A stretch of 48,987 nt of DNA from Synechococcus sp. MW101C3. Its GTDB lineage: Bacteria; Cyanobacteriota; Cyanobacteriia; PCC-6307; Cyanobiaceae. The stretch spans positions 1-48,987 of the forward strand of contig NZ_NQKX01000012.1 of the NCBI RefSeq assembly GCF_002252635.1, in the 5' to 3' direction. The notes under the pieces are model-generated. The model saw only the letters and a list, made by a program, of their open reading frames with translations. It ran no database searches and had not been told where the DNA came from. The position numbers and the translations under genes are program-made. This document shows positions 1 through 8,772 of the stretch, one piece after another; within the stretch, counting starts at the first letter, position 1, and every line of letters starts with the position of its first letter.

Positions 1-30
1 GACAGGTTGAAGAACACCGATCGATCAGCA

Positions 31-59
31 GCCCCCGCAGATTGCGGGGGCTTTTTTTT
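31..59 (+). terminator. Rho-independent terminator
   Basis: An 8-bp perfect GC stem (GCCCCCGC / GCGGGGGC) with a 5-base loop is followed directly by eight T on the plus strand. It should end a rightward transcript that enters from outside the window. The next gene lies on the opposite strand. Confidence 0.85.
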
Positions 60-131
60 GGCAGGAAGCAGGGAGAGGTGGATGGGGTTAGGCGCAGGTC
101 TGCGGGGTGGGTATGTGGCTCTGGGCCTGGC

Positions 132-830
132 TCATCCCCAGATCCGCATCGGCAGGCCGGCACTGTCTCTGACGTCAGCGTCACCAAAGGCCACGGCTGA
201 CCCGTCGGCGAGACGGCTGGCGGTGTGCAGAGTGGCTAGGGCATCAAGGATGTCGTCGTCGGCCACCTCCCGCTTCAGAAATCGGCTCCGCACGCGGCTG
301 ACGGTGCCAGGGAAGCAACCCTCCACCAGGGCGAGCCGCTCGGCGCGGCCGGCAGCCGTCTTCTTGGCATGGAGCATCGGCGTGTCGCCGTTCCAGCGAG
401 CGAAGCACACCTCAGGGTGCGCCTCCACCGTGGCAGCGGCCAGCTGCGCATTCGCCCGCAACACCCCATCGAGCTCGCGGATCTTCGGCAGCAGGAAAAA
501 GCTCTGCTTGCTGAGCTTGCGCCCCTGCGCGGCCAGCGAGAGTTCACAGGCCTGTACGTAGGTGGTGGCCGCGAGCACGGCCCGCACCGGTGCAGGAAAC
601 ACACTGCTACCCCGCTGGCGCAGGAAGCGCCGTGCCGCCCGGTCGCAGGGACGTGGCCCGTTGTCGCCCAGTCCGATCGGCATATCGATGGCGGTGATGG
701 CTGGTTCAGCCCCCTTGAACAGCTCGACGGCGCTGCGGCAGAGCCGCACCCGCACCAGCCGTTCTTGCTGCCCCAGCTCCACGCACAACCAGCCGGCCCG
801 GCAGCCGTCGACGCCGCGCAGCAGCGTCAT
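132..830 (-). CDS. DUF429 family protein (predicted RNase H-fold nuclease)
   Basis: A 232-residue protein that starts MTLLRGVDGCRAGW, the N-terminal Asp-containing strand typical of DUF429. Internal signatures are IDMPIGL (about residue 48), VFPAPVRAVL (about 77), EAHPEVCFA (about 137) and the acidic DDDILDALA near residue 192, which in this family is thought to complete an RNase H-like metal site. The substrate is unknown and nuclease activity is a fold-based prediction from the literature on the family. Length and motif order look intact. It stands alone, reads toward the left edge, and is followed by a terminator that serves the other strand. Confidence 0.85.
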   Translation of the reverse strand: MTLLRGVDGCRAGWLCVELGQQERLVRVRLCRSAVELFKGAEPAITAIDMPIGLGDNGPRPCDRAARRFLRQRGSSVFPAPVRAVLAATTYVQACELSLAAQGRKLSKQSFFLLPKIRELDGVLRANAQLAAATVEAHPEVCFARWNGDTPMLHAKKTAAGRAERLALVEGCFPGTVSRVRSRFLKREVADDDILDALATLHTASRLADGSAVAFGDADVRDSAGLPMRIWG

Positions 831-1461
831 CTGGCCCCGAGGACGACCTCTGCATCGCCCTGCGACAGGCGATCCCGGGGGCAGGGCGGCGCCACATTGG
901 CCGTTCCCCTGGCTGTTCCACTGCCTTGATCAAGTCTTGCCCCACGGCCTCGCTTCGCCTCGGCCTTGCTTGGGCGTTTCATTACCGCGGAACAGGCGGT
1001 TGAGGAGCCATTCGCCTGGCACCGGGAACTGCAGTGGTTTCTGAATCTGCGGACGGCGCTCGTTCCGCCCTTGTGGACATCTGCGGAAAATGATGTCCTG
1101 TGGATCATTGATTGGTTGAAACTCTGGAAAGCCAGTCCGACTGCGAAGCAAGGGTCCTGGGATAGCAGGGATGGATGGGTGGGGCTCATGGGCAACAGTT
1201 AGCTCGGGTTTGGTGATTTCGAGCAGACCACATCCAGGTGAATCCATCCCCCAACAGCGTGTTGTTTGGCCGCAGGAATGAACAACCTCGTGAGGGATCA
1301 CCGCTAAGAAAGCACAAGCAGGCTGCCAACCTTTTCCCCGTTGATGACGTGGCGAATGGGTCGAGTTCTGGCGTGGGGTTGGAAACTGCGTGATGGAGTG
1401 AAAAGGCGCTGCTGGGAGCTTGTAGGCAGCGGCTTCCCATGGCCACGTGGCGTGCCCCAAT
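831..1461. other. Gene-poor stretch, nothing recognised
   Basis: About 630 bases between the DUF429 gene and the next leftward gene. Short open frames exist on both strands, but none has a recognisable motif or the strong third-position GC bias of neighbouring genes. Base composition is less GC-rich than the genes to the right. It may be decayed sequence. Confidence 0.5.
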
Positions 1462-2475
1462 TCATTTTGCCAGCCGTTGGCCCTCTGTTGGGAGGGGCGG
1501 TGGTATGGGAAAGCTAGTCCCTTGGAGCGGCCTGACAGAGCTGGCCTGGGTCGCTGAGACTGGAGGTGGCAGCCTTGAATCAATCCGGGAATTCACTGCC
1601 TTTGGTGGGGATGGCAGCGATTGCAGCAACGGGTGGATGGTTACCAATGCGATGGATAGAGCGCCTTGATTCGGTACAGGCTGTTGTGCAGCCCAGTCTT
1701 CAATGTCTTTGATTGCTGCACGACTGTGGGGCGCACGCAGCAAAGTGGCAGTACCGTCGTGGTGGATTACCACAGGCACCTGTTCTATCAGGGTAACTCT
1801 GGTTGAGGGAAGATGAACAACTTGTGCAGTGAGTTCGGTGAGTTTCTGTTTGCTGGTAGAAACGAGCTGGTTTACCGCCTGGCGCATGGGAGTGCGCCAC
1901 TCGGCGGGCAGCGGCGCTAGTGGATCACCGCTGCTTGCCCAGTGTGCACGTTGAGCCCTAGCAAGAACCGGCATCACGACTTCGCGTGAGGAGGCGAGGG
2001 TGAGCGGACCGCCCAGCAGATCAGCCTTGCTGAATCCGATCGATACGCCCGGCCGGGGAACTCCAATCTGTTCACGGAGCCCTTCTTCCCTTGCTCTTGA
2101 AGACGCAACCAGGACGTTGTCGCTTCGTTCAGATGGCACGGCCGCTGGGCTTGAGGATGGATTATGTCCAAGGCCTTCTTTCGGGCTTGATGACTGAAGG
2201 AAAGGGCCCTCCTTTCGATTCGACGCTGGCTCCTTGGGGAGAGAGGAGCTGGACGAATTCAGCAGCAGTGCTGACAGCACCGAATCGTGAATAGCCGCAG
2301 CATGATCTGCAACGAGCTTGCGCTTTGCGGGTAATGGCCTAGCGGGAACGTCAACCAATTGGCTCACCCCATGGCGCTCACTGCCATTGATCATGGCCAG
2401 GGTGATCCAGACCAACGGGAAGAGCGTAGTGACACAGATGACCCGCAAAGTGGCCATCGCATTGCTTTGCATCAT
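1462..2475 (-). CDS. Hypothetical membrane-anchored or secreted protein
   Basis: A 337-residue orphan that I do not recognise. It begins with two consecutive Met codons and a hydrophobic segment (about residues 8-28, LRVICVTTLFPLVWITLAMI), consistent with a signal anchor. The next ~110 residues are rich in Ser, Pro and charged residues and look disordered. A more ordered part follows (about 190-260), including KQKLTELTAQVVHLPS and VPVVIHHDGTATLL. The C-terminal tail is Pro-rich. Codon use is less GC3-biased than in housekeeping neighbours, suggesting recent arrival or weak constraint. The long uninterrupted frame on this strand and the N-terminal membrane segment are the reasons to call it a gene. 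Confidence 0.5.
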   Translation of the reverse strand: MMQSNAMATLRVICVTTLFPLVWITLAMINGSERHGVSQLVDVPARPLPAKRKLVADHAAAIHDSVLSALLLNSSSSSLPKEPASNRKEGPFLQSSSPKEGLGHNPSSSPAAVPSERSDNVLVASSRAREEGLREQIGVPRPGVSIGFSKADLLGGPLTLASSREVVMPVLARAQRAHWASSGDPLAPLPAEWRTPMRQAVNQLVSTSKQKLTELTAQVVHLPSTRVTLIEQVPVVIHHDGTATLLRAPHSRAAIKDIEDWAAQQPVPNQGALSIALVTIHPLLQSLPSPPKAVNSRIDSRLPPPVSATQASSVRPLQGTSFPIPPPLPTEGQRLAK

Positions 2476-3251
2476 GACCTCTGCGTTACAGACAACCCTA
2501 GGTAGGAGACGCTAGATGAGCGCTTGTCAGAACCGTGGGTTGATGTTGTCATTAGAAGAATGGATCACCATGAACTGCCCTCTGGGCAGGCTTGCCTAGT
2601 TCCGGGTGTCCACCGCGTTGTCTGAGGGGTTTCGATTCTTTACCATGGTGTCACCCTCACGCAAAATTGAGTTGAAGGTAGTGGACACCACACCCATTGG
2701 TTGTAGGCGATGGCGGGGGTTTGGCGCTACATAGTGCTATTGAGGCGGATGAGAATGATCTGAGCGTCGCTCCTCGGTGCACCAGTGCTTAGGCCCCTTT
2801 GCGATTCGAGTGATGTCCATCAGAGGGTGGTTGCTTTCCCGCAGAGGGACGTACCCCAGAGCTCGGACCGCCAAGCTCACAGTCATGGTGATTGTCTCGG
2901 CGAAAGGGTTGCCATCGTCAATCTTCGGCTCATCATCCGCTGATGGCGTGAAGATTCGAGCGGTCAGGAAGGTGTTCCGGTAGAACAGAGATTGTCCTGA
3001 TACTGGCTGTTGATGCGTGGAAATTCAACGAAGTTGAGCTTGATAGGCTTGACCTCTGCGCCTATGCTCGGCGTTCTGAGGCTGAGGTGAAAAGCCACCT
3101 GGCGCAGATCCGCGCTTCATGGGGTGATGCTGCCGGGCTTCTCAATCGTTGATATCACGAAGGAAAGGCTCGGTTAGTTCATAGTGAGTCATTGTCTTTC
3201 GCACCATCTCCCGCTTGGCGCCAATGACCCTGCTTGGATTCGGAATCTCTC
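2476..3251. other. Intergenic stretch with probable gene relics
   Basis: About 775 bases without an intact gene. It holds a 9-bp inverted repeat (GGTGTCCAC near 2607 and GTGGACACC near 2680) and a start-less open frame at 2952-3153 on the plus strand, described separately. Composition is mixed and lower in GC than the flanking housekeeping genes. Confidence 0.5.
2952..3153 (+). pseudogene. Possible C-terminal gene remnant
   Basis: An open frame of about 66 codons with no convincing start, ending with TGA after the tail SWGDAAGLLNR. The second half (AVDAWKFNEVELDRLD, then RRSEAEVKSHLAQIRASWG) reads like a charged helical C-terminus of a real protein, while the upstream part does not. I cannot assign a family. 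The likeliest reading is the surviving 3' end of a decayed gene. Chance is possible. Confidence 0.25.
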
Positions 3252-3665
3252 CTAACCCCGACGCAAGCACGGGCTTATCCGAACAATTCGCAGCGTGAGC
3301 TCGGGCCGCAATAGCACCTGTTTATAGAGTTGGGTTAACCACCTCTCTGCTTGACTCAGAGTGAGGCCGCTGAGCTTGGCTGAACCAATGAGGGCCAGCG
3401 AGGCAGTGCCATCGCTGAGTATTTCCAGGCTGCCACCTAGGGGCTGTGCCGAGGAATGGAGCATTCTCAGTTCCAGTACATCCCCAGGGGCGAGGATGTA
3501 GCCTTCCACCTGTATGGGCTCGCCGCAGTGTTGCAGGAGCTCCGTTTGAATCTGCATGGCCTGTGTCGCTGATCCTGCAGGCAAGGCTGCTGGAGCCAAC
3601 AGCACAGAGGCAGCGGCCACCATCAGAAAACGATGTGGTAAGGAACCTGGCTTACGGGAAGGCAT
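3252..3665 (-). CDS. Truncated polysaccharide-export (Poly_export) domain protein
   Basis: A 137-residue protein with a cleavable-looking signal peptide (RFLMVAAASVLLAPAALPAGSA is the hydrophobic region, about residues 12-33) followed by a domain resembling the N-terminal part of Wza/Poly_export outer-membrane exporters: GYILAPGDVLELRM (about 55-68), LEILSDGTASLALIG (about 80-94), LTLSQAERWLTQLY and RPELTLRIVR (about 119-128). Full exporters of this family continue with SLBB domains and a C-terminal helix. Here translation stops right after the first domain. Either it is a minimal single-domain relative or a truncated gene. No other capsule genes lie nearby, which favours a remnant. Confidence 0.6.
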   Translation of the reverse strand: MPSRKPGSLPHRFLMVAAASVLLAPAALPAGSATQAMQIQTELLQHCGEPIQVEGYILAPGDVLELRMLHSSAQPLGGSLEILSDGTASLALIGSAKLSGLTLSQAERWLTQLYKQVLLRPELTLRIVRISPCLRRG

Positions 3666-3770
3666 GGTGCTGACAAATCGCTGGCCTGAGAATGGTTGCT
3701 ATTCGGAGGCCGATATGCATGGTTAGCAGATGGCTCACTGTTTGATCCGGGAAGCAACCTACACTGTCCC

Positions 3771-4037
3771 TCATACCTGAAGGTTGCCACAACATGCGAT
3801 CAGGGAATCAATGCTGGCAAGGTTACGCTCCAGATGGGCGAGCTGCTGCTTGATCGCCTTTTGCATTCTGCTGATGCGAGGGCGCCTCTTCTTGACCACG
3901 ACAAGACACTGCGGGCTGGTTTTCTGTCGATGTGTGCCTAGCTTCTGGGCAAAGGTATCTCTGATTGGCGGATGCATCGCATCAGGTTTCCCCTGCTGAA
4001 TGACGAGAATCGGATTTCTAGCAGGGTGAGAATTCAT
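3771..4037 (-). pseudogene. Probable transposase fragment (IS5/IS1182-like)
   Basis: An 88-codon open frame whose C-terminal half, RMQKAIKQQLAHLERNLA followed by SIDSLIACCGNLQ, resembles the basic helical segment found mid-protein in IS5/IS1182-like transposases, where a run like K-AI-KQL-H-RN---I--L precedes the next catalytic part. The frame ends at once after this segment and the rest of the transposase is not visible. If the assignment is right this is a relic in a decayed zone. It rests on pattern memory only. Confidence 0.35.
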
Positions 4038-4200
4038 CAGATCAGCAAACGGTGTGGATTCTGTGCAGCTAGTTCATGGGATTGGTGCCCATGCTATTGG
4101 ATTCGCTTGATGCAATGCATACTCGTTCTCGCGCAGAAAATCGCACACCTAGAGGAGGTCTTGGCTCGCCTTGTTGGTTCATCCGGAGCAAGTCAGCATG

Positions 4201-4225
4201 AAAAAGCCAGGGGTAACCCCCTGGC
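4201..4225 (-). terminator. Rho-independent terminator after the Bax inhibitor-like gene
   Basis: On the minus strand an 8-bp stem (GCCAGGGG / CCCCTGGC) with a 4-base loop is followed by five T. It lies 22 bases past the stop codon of the leftward operon that ends at 4248. Confidence 0.85.
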
Positions 4226-4247
4226 AAATCACAACACTGTGCAGTGT

Positions 4248-4976
4248 TCAGTCGCGCCGGCCGCCGCCGTTGAGGGCAATGATCAGGCGCAGAATGAAGA
4301 TGAACAGGTTGATATAGGTGAGGTACATTCCCAGAGCGCCGGCCAGGTACTGGTCGTCGTTGTAGGTGCGGGGCATCGTGTAGAAGTCGAGGAAGGCGGC
4401 TCCCACGAACAGCACGGTGCCGAAGCCGGCGATCAGCAGCTCGAAGCCGTTGCCACCGAAGCCCGGAATGAAGATCCCGCCCACGATCTGCACCACCATG
4501 GCGATGATCAGGCCGAGGATGCCCAGGCCCACCACACCGCCCAGGGCCTGGCCCAGGTTGTCGCTCATGCGGCGGCCCACCATTGAGGCCACCACGAAGG
4601 TGATGCCGGTGGCCAGGGCGGCCGTGCCGATGGCGCCGATCCCGGCGGTGCCGATGGCCATGGCCACGATGCCGCTGAGCGTGAACCCCGTGATCAGGCT
4701 GTAGATCGCCAGGATCGGCAGCGCCGTGCTGTTGTTGCCCTTCATCGCCACGTTCTGGGCGACGAAGAACAGGATGAAGTTGCCGATCAGGGCCACCCAG
4801 AACAGGGGCATGAACAGCGGGGTGCCGATCATCGACAGGCCACCCACCACACCCCCGGCGGTGAGCACCATGCCGCCGCCCACATAGGGGAGAGCCTTGT
4901 TGACCACATTGGGGCCAACCAAGGCGCTCGACTGGGCCTCACGAATGGCTTGCTGAAAATTGCTGCTGGCCGGCAT
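4248..4976 (-). CDS. Bax inhibitor-1/YccA family membrane protein
   Basis: A 242-residue protein with about seven membrane segments, the size and topology of the BI-1/YccA (TMBIM) family. A soluble start (MPASSNFQQAIREAQSS) precedes the helices. Segments include MVLTAGGVVGGLSMIG, FWVALIGNFILFFVA, LPILAIYSLITGFTLSGI, a central Ala/Gly/Thr-rich helix and LIAGFGTVLFVGAAFLDFY. The family's acidic ion-path region sits near the C-terminus, where TYNDDQYLAGALGMYL and ILRLIIALNGG are seen. Bacterial relatives are proposed pH-sensitive calcium leak channels or protease regulators; the role in cyanobacteria is unknown. The ATG at 4976 is preferred over one 10 codons upstream because it matches the usual family start. 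It closes a leftward run and is followed by a good terminator. Confidence 0.85.
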   Translation of the reverse strand: MPASSNFQQAIREAQSSALVGPNVVNKALPYVGGGMVLTAGGVVGGLSMIGTPLFMPLFWVALIGNFILFFVAQNVAMKGNNSTALPILAIYSLITGFTLSGIVAMAIGTAGIGAIGTAALATGITFVVASMVGRRMSDNLGQALGGVVGLGILGLIIAMVVQIVGGIFIPGFGGNGFELLIAGFGTVLFVGAAFLDFYTMPRTYNDDQYLAGALGMYLTYINLFIFILRLIIALNGGGRRD

Positions 4977-5087
4977 TGCGCTCCAGTGGAACGAAACTCC
5001 ATCCATCCTGCCAGCGGGTTTCGGTCATTGGGAGCGTCCACGCCTGCTGAGGGGTGCGGATCTCCCCATGCCGTCTGAACGGTCGCT

Positions 5088-5582
5088 TCAGTCTTTGTCG
5101 ACGGGACCTGGCCAGAGCCGGACGCCCAGCATCGCCACGCCCGTGCCGATGCAGGATTCAACGAAGCGAAGCAAGGCGTTCAGGCCCGGGCTCAGCTTCG
5201 GATCCAGGCTGCCGGTGACCATCACCACGATCACCGTGATCGCAGCCAGGCGGCCGTGGCTGGGAATGTTGACGACGGCGCAGAGCAGAACCGTGGCGAA
5301 GATCGCCAGGGCCATGCCGAGCGGGTGAAAGGGCAGCAGCGTCAGGTAGATGGCGCTGGTGATCGCGCCGATTGCCGATCCAAGAATGCGCAGGGAGGCG
5401 GAGGAGGTCGTTTCCCTGCGGGTGGACTGGGTGACCACGATCGCCGAGATGGCCGACCAGAGGCCGCCGATCTTGGGCAGATAGCCAGGGAACAGGCTGG
5501 TGAACCAGAAGCCGAGCACATAGGCCACAAGGGCCGCCAATGCGATTTCGGCGGGAATGCGGAGCCGTTCTCTGCTGTTCAT
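5088..5582 (-). CDS. FUSC-like / aromatic acid exporter-type membrane protein
   Basis: A 164-residue protein with four to six hydrophobic segments (EIALAALVAYVLGFWF, GLWSAISAIVVTQSTRR, ILGSAIGAITSAIYLTLL, LAIFATVLLCAVVNI, RLAAITVIVVMVTGS). This matches the N-terminal membrane half of FUSC/ArAE proteins, including the pattern W-A-ISA-VV-Q that precedes the short loop with basic residues. Full exporters are longer and carry a cytosolic domain. Short versions like this are common in cyanobacteria with unknown substrate. Its ATG overlaps the TGA of phoH (ATGA), so the two should be translationally coupled. Confidence 0.75.
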   Translation of the reverse strand: MNSRERLRIPAEIALAALVAYVLGFWFTSLFPGYLPKIGGLWSAISAIVVTQSTRRETTSSASLRILGSAIGAITSAIYLTLLPFHPLGMALAIFATVLLCAVVNIPSHGRLAAITVIVVMVTGSLDPKLSPGLNALLRFVESCIGTGVAMLGVRLWPGPVDKD

Positions 5583-6610
5583 GGTCCCCGGCGGCGTTGC
5601 TGGCCGTCGAATCGCTGTTGCGCTGTGGGTGCCGGCCCGTTGGCATCGCGGTTGGCGTAGGCGGTCACCAGCCGCTGCACCAGGGGGTGGCGCACCACAT
5701 CGGCCGCCGTGAGCTCGCAGATCGCCACGCCTTCGACCCCCTGAAGCACCTGGGCCGCCTCGATCAGGCCGCTGAGCTGGCCCGCCGGCAGATCCATCTG
5801 GGTGGGATCACCCGTGACCACCATGCGGGAGTTCTCCCCCAGCCGCGTCAGCACCATGCGCATCTGGGCTGTTGTGGTGTTCTGGGCTTCATCGAGGATC
5901 ACGAAGGCGTCGGCCAGCGTGCGGCCTCGCATGTAGGCCAGCGGAGCCACCTCGATCACCCCTTTTTCCAGCAGCGCGCTGGTTCGTTCCGCCCCCAGCA
6001 GGCTGTGCAGCGCGTCGTAGAGGGGACGGAGGTAGGGGTCCACCTTCTGCTGCAGATCGCCGGGGAGGAAGCCCAGCCGTTCGCCTGCTTCCACGGCAGG
6101 CCGGGTGAGGATCAGCCGTTCCACCCGCCGCTCAGTCAGCATCCGCACCGCCTGGACGGTGGCCAGGAACGTTTTGCCGGTGCCCGCTGGACCGAGCGCC
6201 AAGGTGAGGTCGTGGCGCTCCATCGCCTCGACATAGCTGCGCTGGCGCAGGGTGCGCGGACGCAGCAGCTTGCCGGCCTGGCTGCGGGCCAGCACCACAT
6301 TGCCCAGGTCGCGATGTTCGGCGCTGCGGCCGGTGTCGAGCGCCACCAGTGCGGTTTGCACATCCACGGCCCCGACGGCCTGGCCCTCTTGCCAGAGGGG
6401 CCTCAGCAAATCAACGAGGGCGGCGGCCCGCTCGCGCTGGCTGCTGCGCCCCTGAATCGACAAATCAAGACCCCGCAGCACCATGGAGACGCCGGTGAGC
6501 GCCTCGATGTGGTGCAGGGTGGCTTCTGCTTCGCCAGCCAGAGCCAGGGCTGACGATGGATTCGGCAGCGCGATGAGCGTGCGCGAAGAGGAGGTGTCGG
6601 CCCCGGTCAT
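5579..6610 (-). CDS. phoH: PhoH family ATPase
   Basis: A 343-residue PhoH-type P-loop ATPase. An N-terminal segment with QGRSSQRERAAALVDLL (RNA-binding-like in some relatives) precedes the ATPase core: Walker A GPAGTGKTFLA, then RLILTRPAVEAGERLGFLPG, the Walker B VILDEAQNTT and VVTGDPTQMDLP. The end ITAYANR-like VTAYANRDANG is typical. The cellular role is not settled; bacterial homologues are linked to phosphate stress and RNA metabolism. The ATG at 6610 gives a normal N-terminus; a TTG at 6625 overlapping the rpsP stop is an alternative start. The order ffh-rpsP-phoH recurs in cyanobacteria. Confidence 0.9.
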   Translation of the reverse strand: MTGADTSSSRTLIALPNPSSALALAGEAEATLHHIEALTGVSMVLRGLDLSIQGRSSQRERAAALVDLLRPLWQEGQAVGAVDVQTALVALDTGRSAEHRDLGNVVLARSQAGKLLRPRTLRQRSYVEAMERHDLTLALGPAGTGKTFLATVQAVRMLTERRVERLILTRPAVEAGERLGFLPGDLQQKVDPYLRPLYDALHSLLGAERTSALLEKGVIEVAPLAYMRGRTLADAFVILDEAQNTTTAQMRMVLTRLGENSRMVVTGDPTQMDLPAGQLSGLIEAAQVLQGVEGVAICELTAADVVRHPLVQRLVTAYANRDANGPAPTAQQRFDGQQRRRGP

Positions 6611-6621
6611 GGGGCGCGCCC

Positions 6622-7080
6622 TCAAGCGGCCGCAGAAGCAGCAGTCGGTTCAGGTTCGGCGGCGGCGGCAGCAGCGGCTTCAGCAGCCTCTGCCGCTTTG
6701 GCAGCAGCTTCAGCGGCTTCCTTGGCGGCAGCTTCTGCAGCGGCGGCCTTGGCTTCTGCCGCTTCCTTCTCAGCCTGCTTGGCTGCAGCTTCGCGGGCAG
6801 CGGCCTGGTTGGCCTTGCCGACGGTTTCGCCCGGACGGATCGTTTTCTCGATCAGGCCGCCTTTTTCCAGCAGCGAGCGCACCGTGTCGGTGGGTTGGGC
6901 GCCCTGGCCCAGACGCACACGGATCGCCTCGGTGTCGAGGCGTGTTTCTTTCGTGCGGGGGTTGTAGAAGCCCAGTTCCTCCAGCGGCCGCCCATCACGA
7001 CGTGATGTGCTGTTGGTGGCAACCAAGCGGAAGCTCGCTTCCCGCTTCTTGCCGAACCGCTTCAGGCGGAGCTTGATCAT
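6622..7080 (-). CDS. rpsP: 30S ribosomal protein S16
   Basis: A 152-residue S16 with the standard core in the first ~85 residues ([52 protein letters not shown]). It binds 16S rRNA during 30S assembly. The remaining ~65 residues form an Ala/Glu/Lys-rich extension (repeats of AAEAAAK type) that is probably a long charged helix; S16 is about 80-90 residues in most bacteria. The ATG at 7080 starts the conserved core, so the longer open frame upstream is not used. The gene lies 76 bases after ffh and 11 bases before the phoH ATG. Confidence 0.97.
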   Translation of the reverse strand: MIKLRLKRFGKKREASFRLVATNSTSRRDGRPLEELGFYNPRTKETRLDTEAIRVRLGQGAQPTDTVRSLLEKGGLIEKTIRPGETVGKANQAAAREAAAKQAEKEAAEAKAAAAEAAAKEAAEAAAKAAEAAEAAAAAAAEPEPTAASAAA

Positions 7081-7156
7081 CGTGGCGCAGTCGTGAAGAT
7101 GGCAGTCCATAACGGTACAACAGCCCTCACAGCCCACAGGCGCGGCCGGCTGCTGC

Positions 7157-8647
7157 TCACAGCTGGCCGAAGCCTTTGCGCTTTTTCGGCGGCCGGTTGG
7201 CTTTGCGCGCCCCCCCAGCAGTGCCCCCACCGGCAGCGGCCGGCATCCCTCCGCCCATGCCGGGGAAGCCGCCCATGCCTGGCATGCCGCCCCCCATTCC
7301 GGGGAATCCAGGCATGCCGCCGCCCATCCCTGGCATGCCCGGCATGCCTCCGCCGCGGGTCATCTGCTGCATGAAGCCGCGCATCTTCTGGAAATCAGCC
7401 AGCACCTTGTCGACATCCGCCGGGGTGTGACCGCTGCCTGCGGCGATGCGCCGCCGCCGTGAGGGTTGGGCCGCCAGCAATTGGGGTTGCTTGCGTTCGT
7501 CCTCGGTCATTGAGCCGATCATCGCCTCGATCCGCTTGAGCTGGGCCTCGCCCTGCTTGAGCATGCCGTCGTCGATCTTGTTCATTCCCGGGATCAGCTT
7601 CATCAGGCCGCCCAGAGATCCCATGCGCTTGATCATGCGCATCTGCTGAACGAAGTCGCTGAAGTCGAAGGAGGCTTCCTGCAGCTTCTTCTGCATACGC
7701 TCCACATCGGCGATCTCCACCTCCTTCTGGGCTTTCTCCACCAGGGTGAGCACATCGCCCATACCGAGGATGCGGCTGGCCATCCGCTCCGGGTGGAACG
7801 GCTGCAGGGCTTCCACCTTTTCGCCGGTGCCGATGAACTTGATCGGCGCGCCGCTCACCTTGCGGATCGAGAGCGCCGCACCCCCGCGGGAGTCGCCGTC
7901 GAGTTTGGTGAGCACGGCTCCGGTGATGCCCACCTGCTCGTGAAAGGCGCGGGTGAGGTCGGCGGCCTCCTGGCCGATCATCGAATCCACCACCAGCAGC
8001 ACCTCATCGGGCGCTGCCACGGTGCGGATCCGCACCATCTCCTCCATCATCGCGGTGTCGATCTGCAGCCGGCCGGCGGTGTCCACCAGCACGGTGTCGA
8101 AGCCTTCGGCACGCGCCTTGGCCACACCCGCGGCAGCGATGTCCTCCGGCCGGGCGTCGGCCCCCAGGCTGAACACCTCCACGCCGATCTGCTTGCCGAG
8201 GGTCTGCAGCTGATCGATGGCGGCGGGCCGGTAGACGTCGGCGGCCACCAGCAGCGCGCGCCGGCCCTGTTCCTTGAGGTGGAGGCCCAGCTTGGCGGTG
8301 GCGGTGGTCTTGCCCGCCCCCTGCAGACCGGCCATCAGCACCACCGTGGGGGCCTGATCGGCACGGGCCAGCGGTGCGTTCTCCCCGCCCATCACCTCCA
8401 CCAGTGCCTGATGCACCAGCTGGATGAACTGCTGATCCGGGCTCACCCCCCGCACCACCTCGGCACCGATGGCGCGCTCGCGCACATCGGCGATGAAGCC
8501 CTTGACCACATCGAGGCTGACATCGGCCTCCAGCAGGGCCCGGCGCACCTGCTGCAGCGCCCCATCCACGTTGCTCTCGGTGATCTTGTCCTGGCCTCGC
8601 AGGCTCTTGACCGCGTCTTCGAAACGCTGGGAAAGTTCGTCGAACAT
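7157..8647 (-). CDS. ffh: Signal recognition particle protein Ffh
   Basis: A 496-residue SRP GTPase that targets nascent membrane proteins with SRP RNA and FtsY. It starts [18 protein letters not shown] (N domain). The G domain shows [48 protein letters not shown] and [17 protein letters not shown]. The M domain follows with [20 protein letters not shown] and the RNA-binding part near [12 protein letters not shown]. The C-terminal ~55 residues are an extended Gly/Met/Pro repeat ([14 protein letters not shown] and similar), longer than in E. coli. The ATG at 8647 fits the family; 14 codons upstream are a frame extension. First gene of the ffh-rpsP-phoH run. Confidence 0.97.
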   Translation of the reverse strand: MFDELSQRFEDAVKSLRGQDKITESNVDGALQQVRRALLEADVSLDVVKGFIADVRERAIGAEVVRGVSPDQQFIQLVHQALVEVMGGENAPLARADQAPTVVLMAGLQGAGKTTATAKLGLHLKEQGRRALLVAADVYRPAAIDQLQTLGKQIGVEVFSLGADARPEDIAAAGVAKARAEGFDTVLVDTAGRLQIDTAMMEEMVRIRTVAAPDEVLLVVDSMIGQEAADLTRAFHEQVGITGAVLTKLDGDSRGGAALSIRKVSGAPIKFIGTGEKVEALQPFHPERMASRILGMGDVLTLVEKAQKEVEIADVERMQKKLQEASFDFSDFVQQMRMIKRMGSLGGLMKLIPGMNKIDDGMLKQGEAQLKRIEAMIGSMTEDERKQPQLLAAQPSRRRRIAAGSGHTPADVDKVLADFQKMRGFMQQMTRGGGMPGMPGMGGGMPGFPGMGGGMPGMGGFPGMGGGMPAAAGGGTAGGARKANRPPKKRKGFGQL

Positions 8648-8772
8648 GGGGCGAAGCACCGGCGGATCGTGACCCGATCGTAAAAACATGCCGGCCGGCC
8701 TTCCGCCGCTGCTTCGGCGGCGCCGCTTGCACGCCCCCAGCCTCAGCTCAGGCTCAAGGGCTCAGCTGCGGC

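Noticed and set aside
2606-2688. 9-bp inverted repeat with GTGTCCAC as IS ends
   Set aside because: Only ~65 bases lie between the arms and no transposase sequence is seen there; likely chance or an unknown relic.
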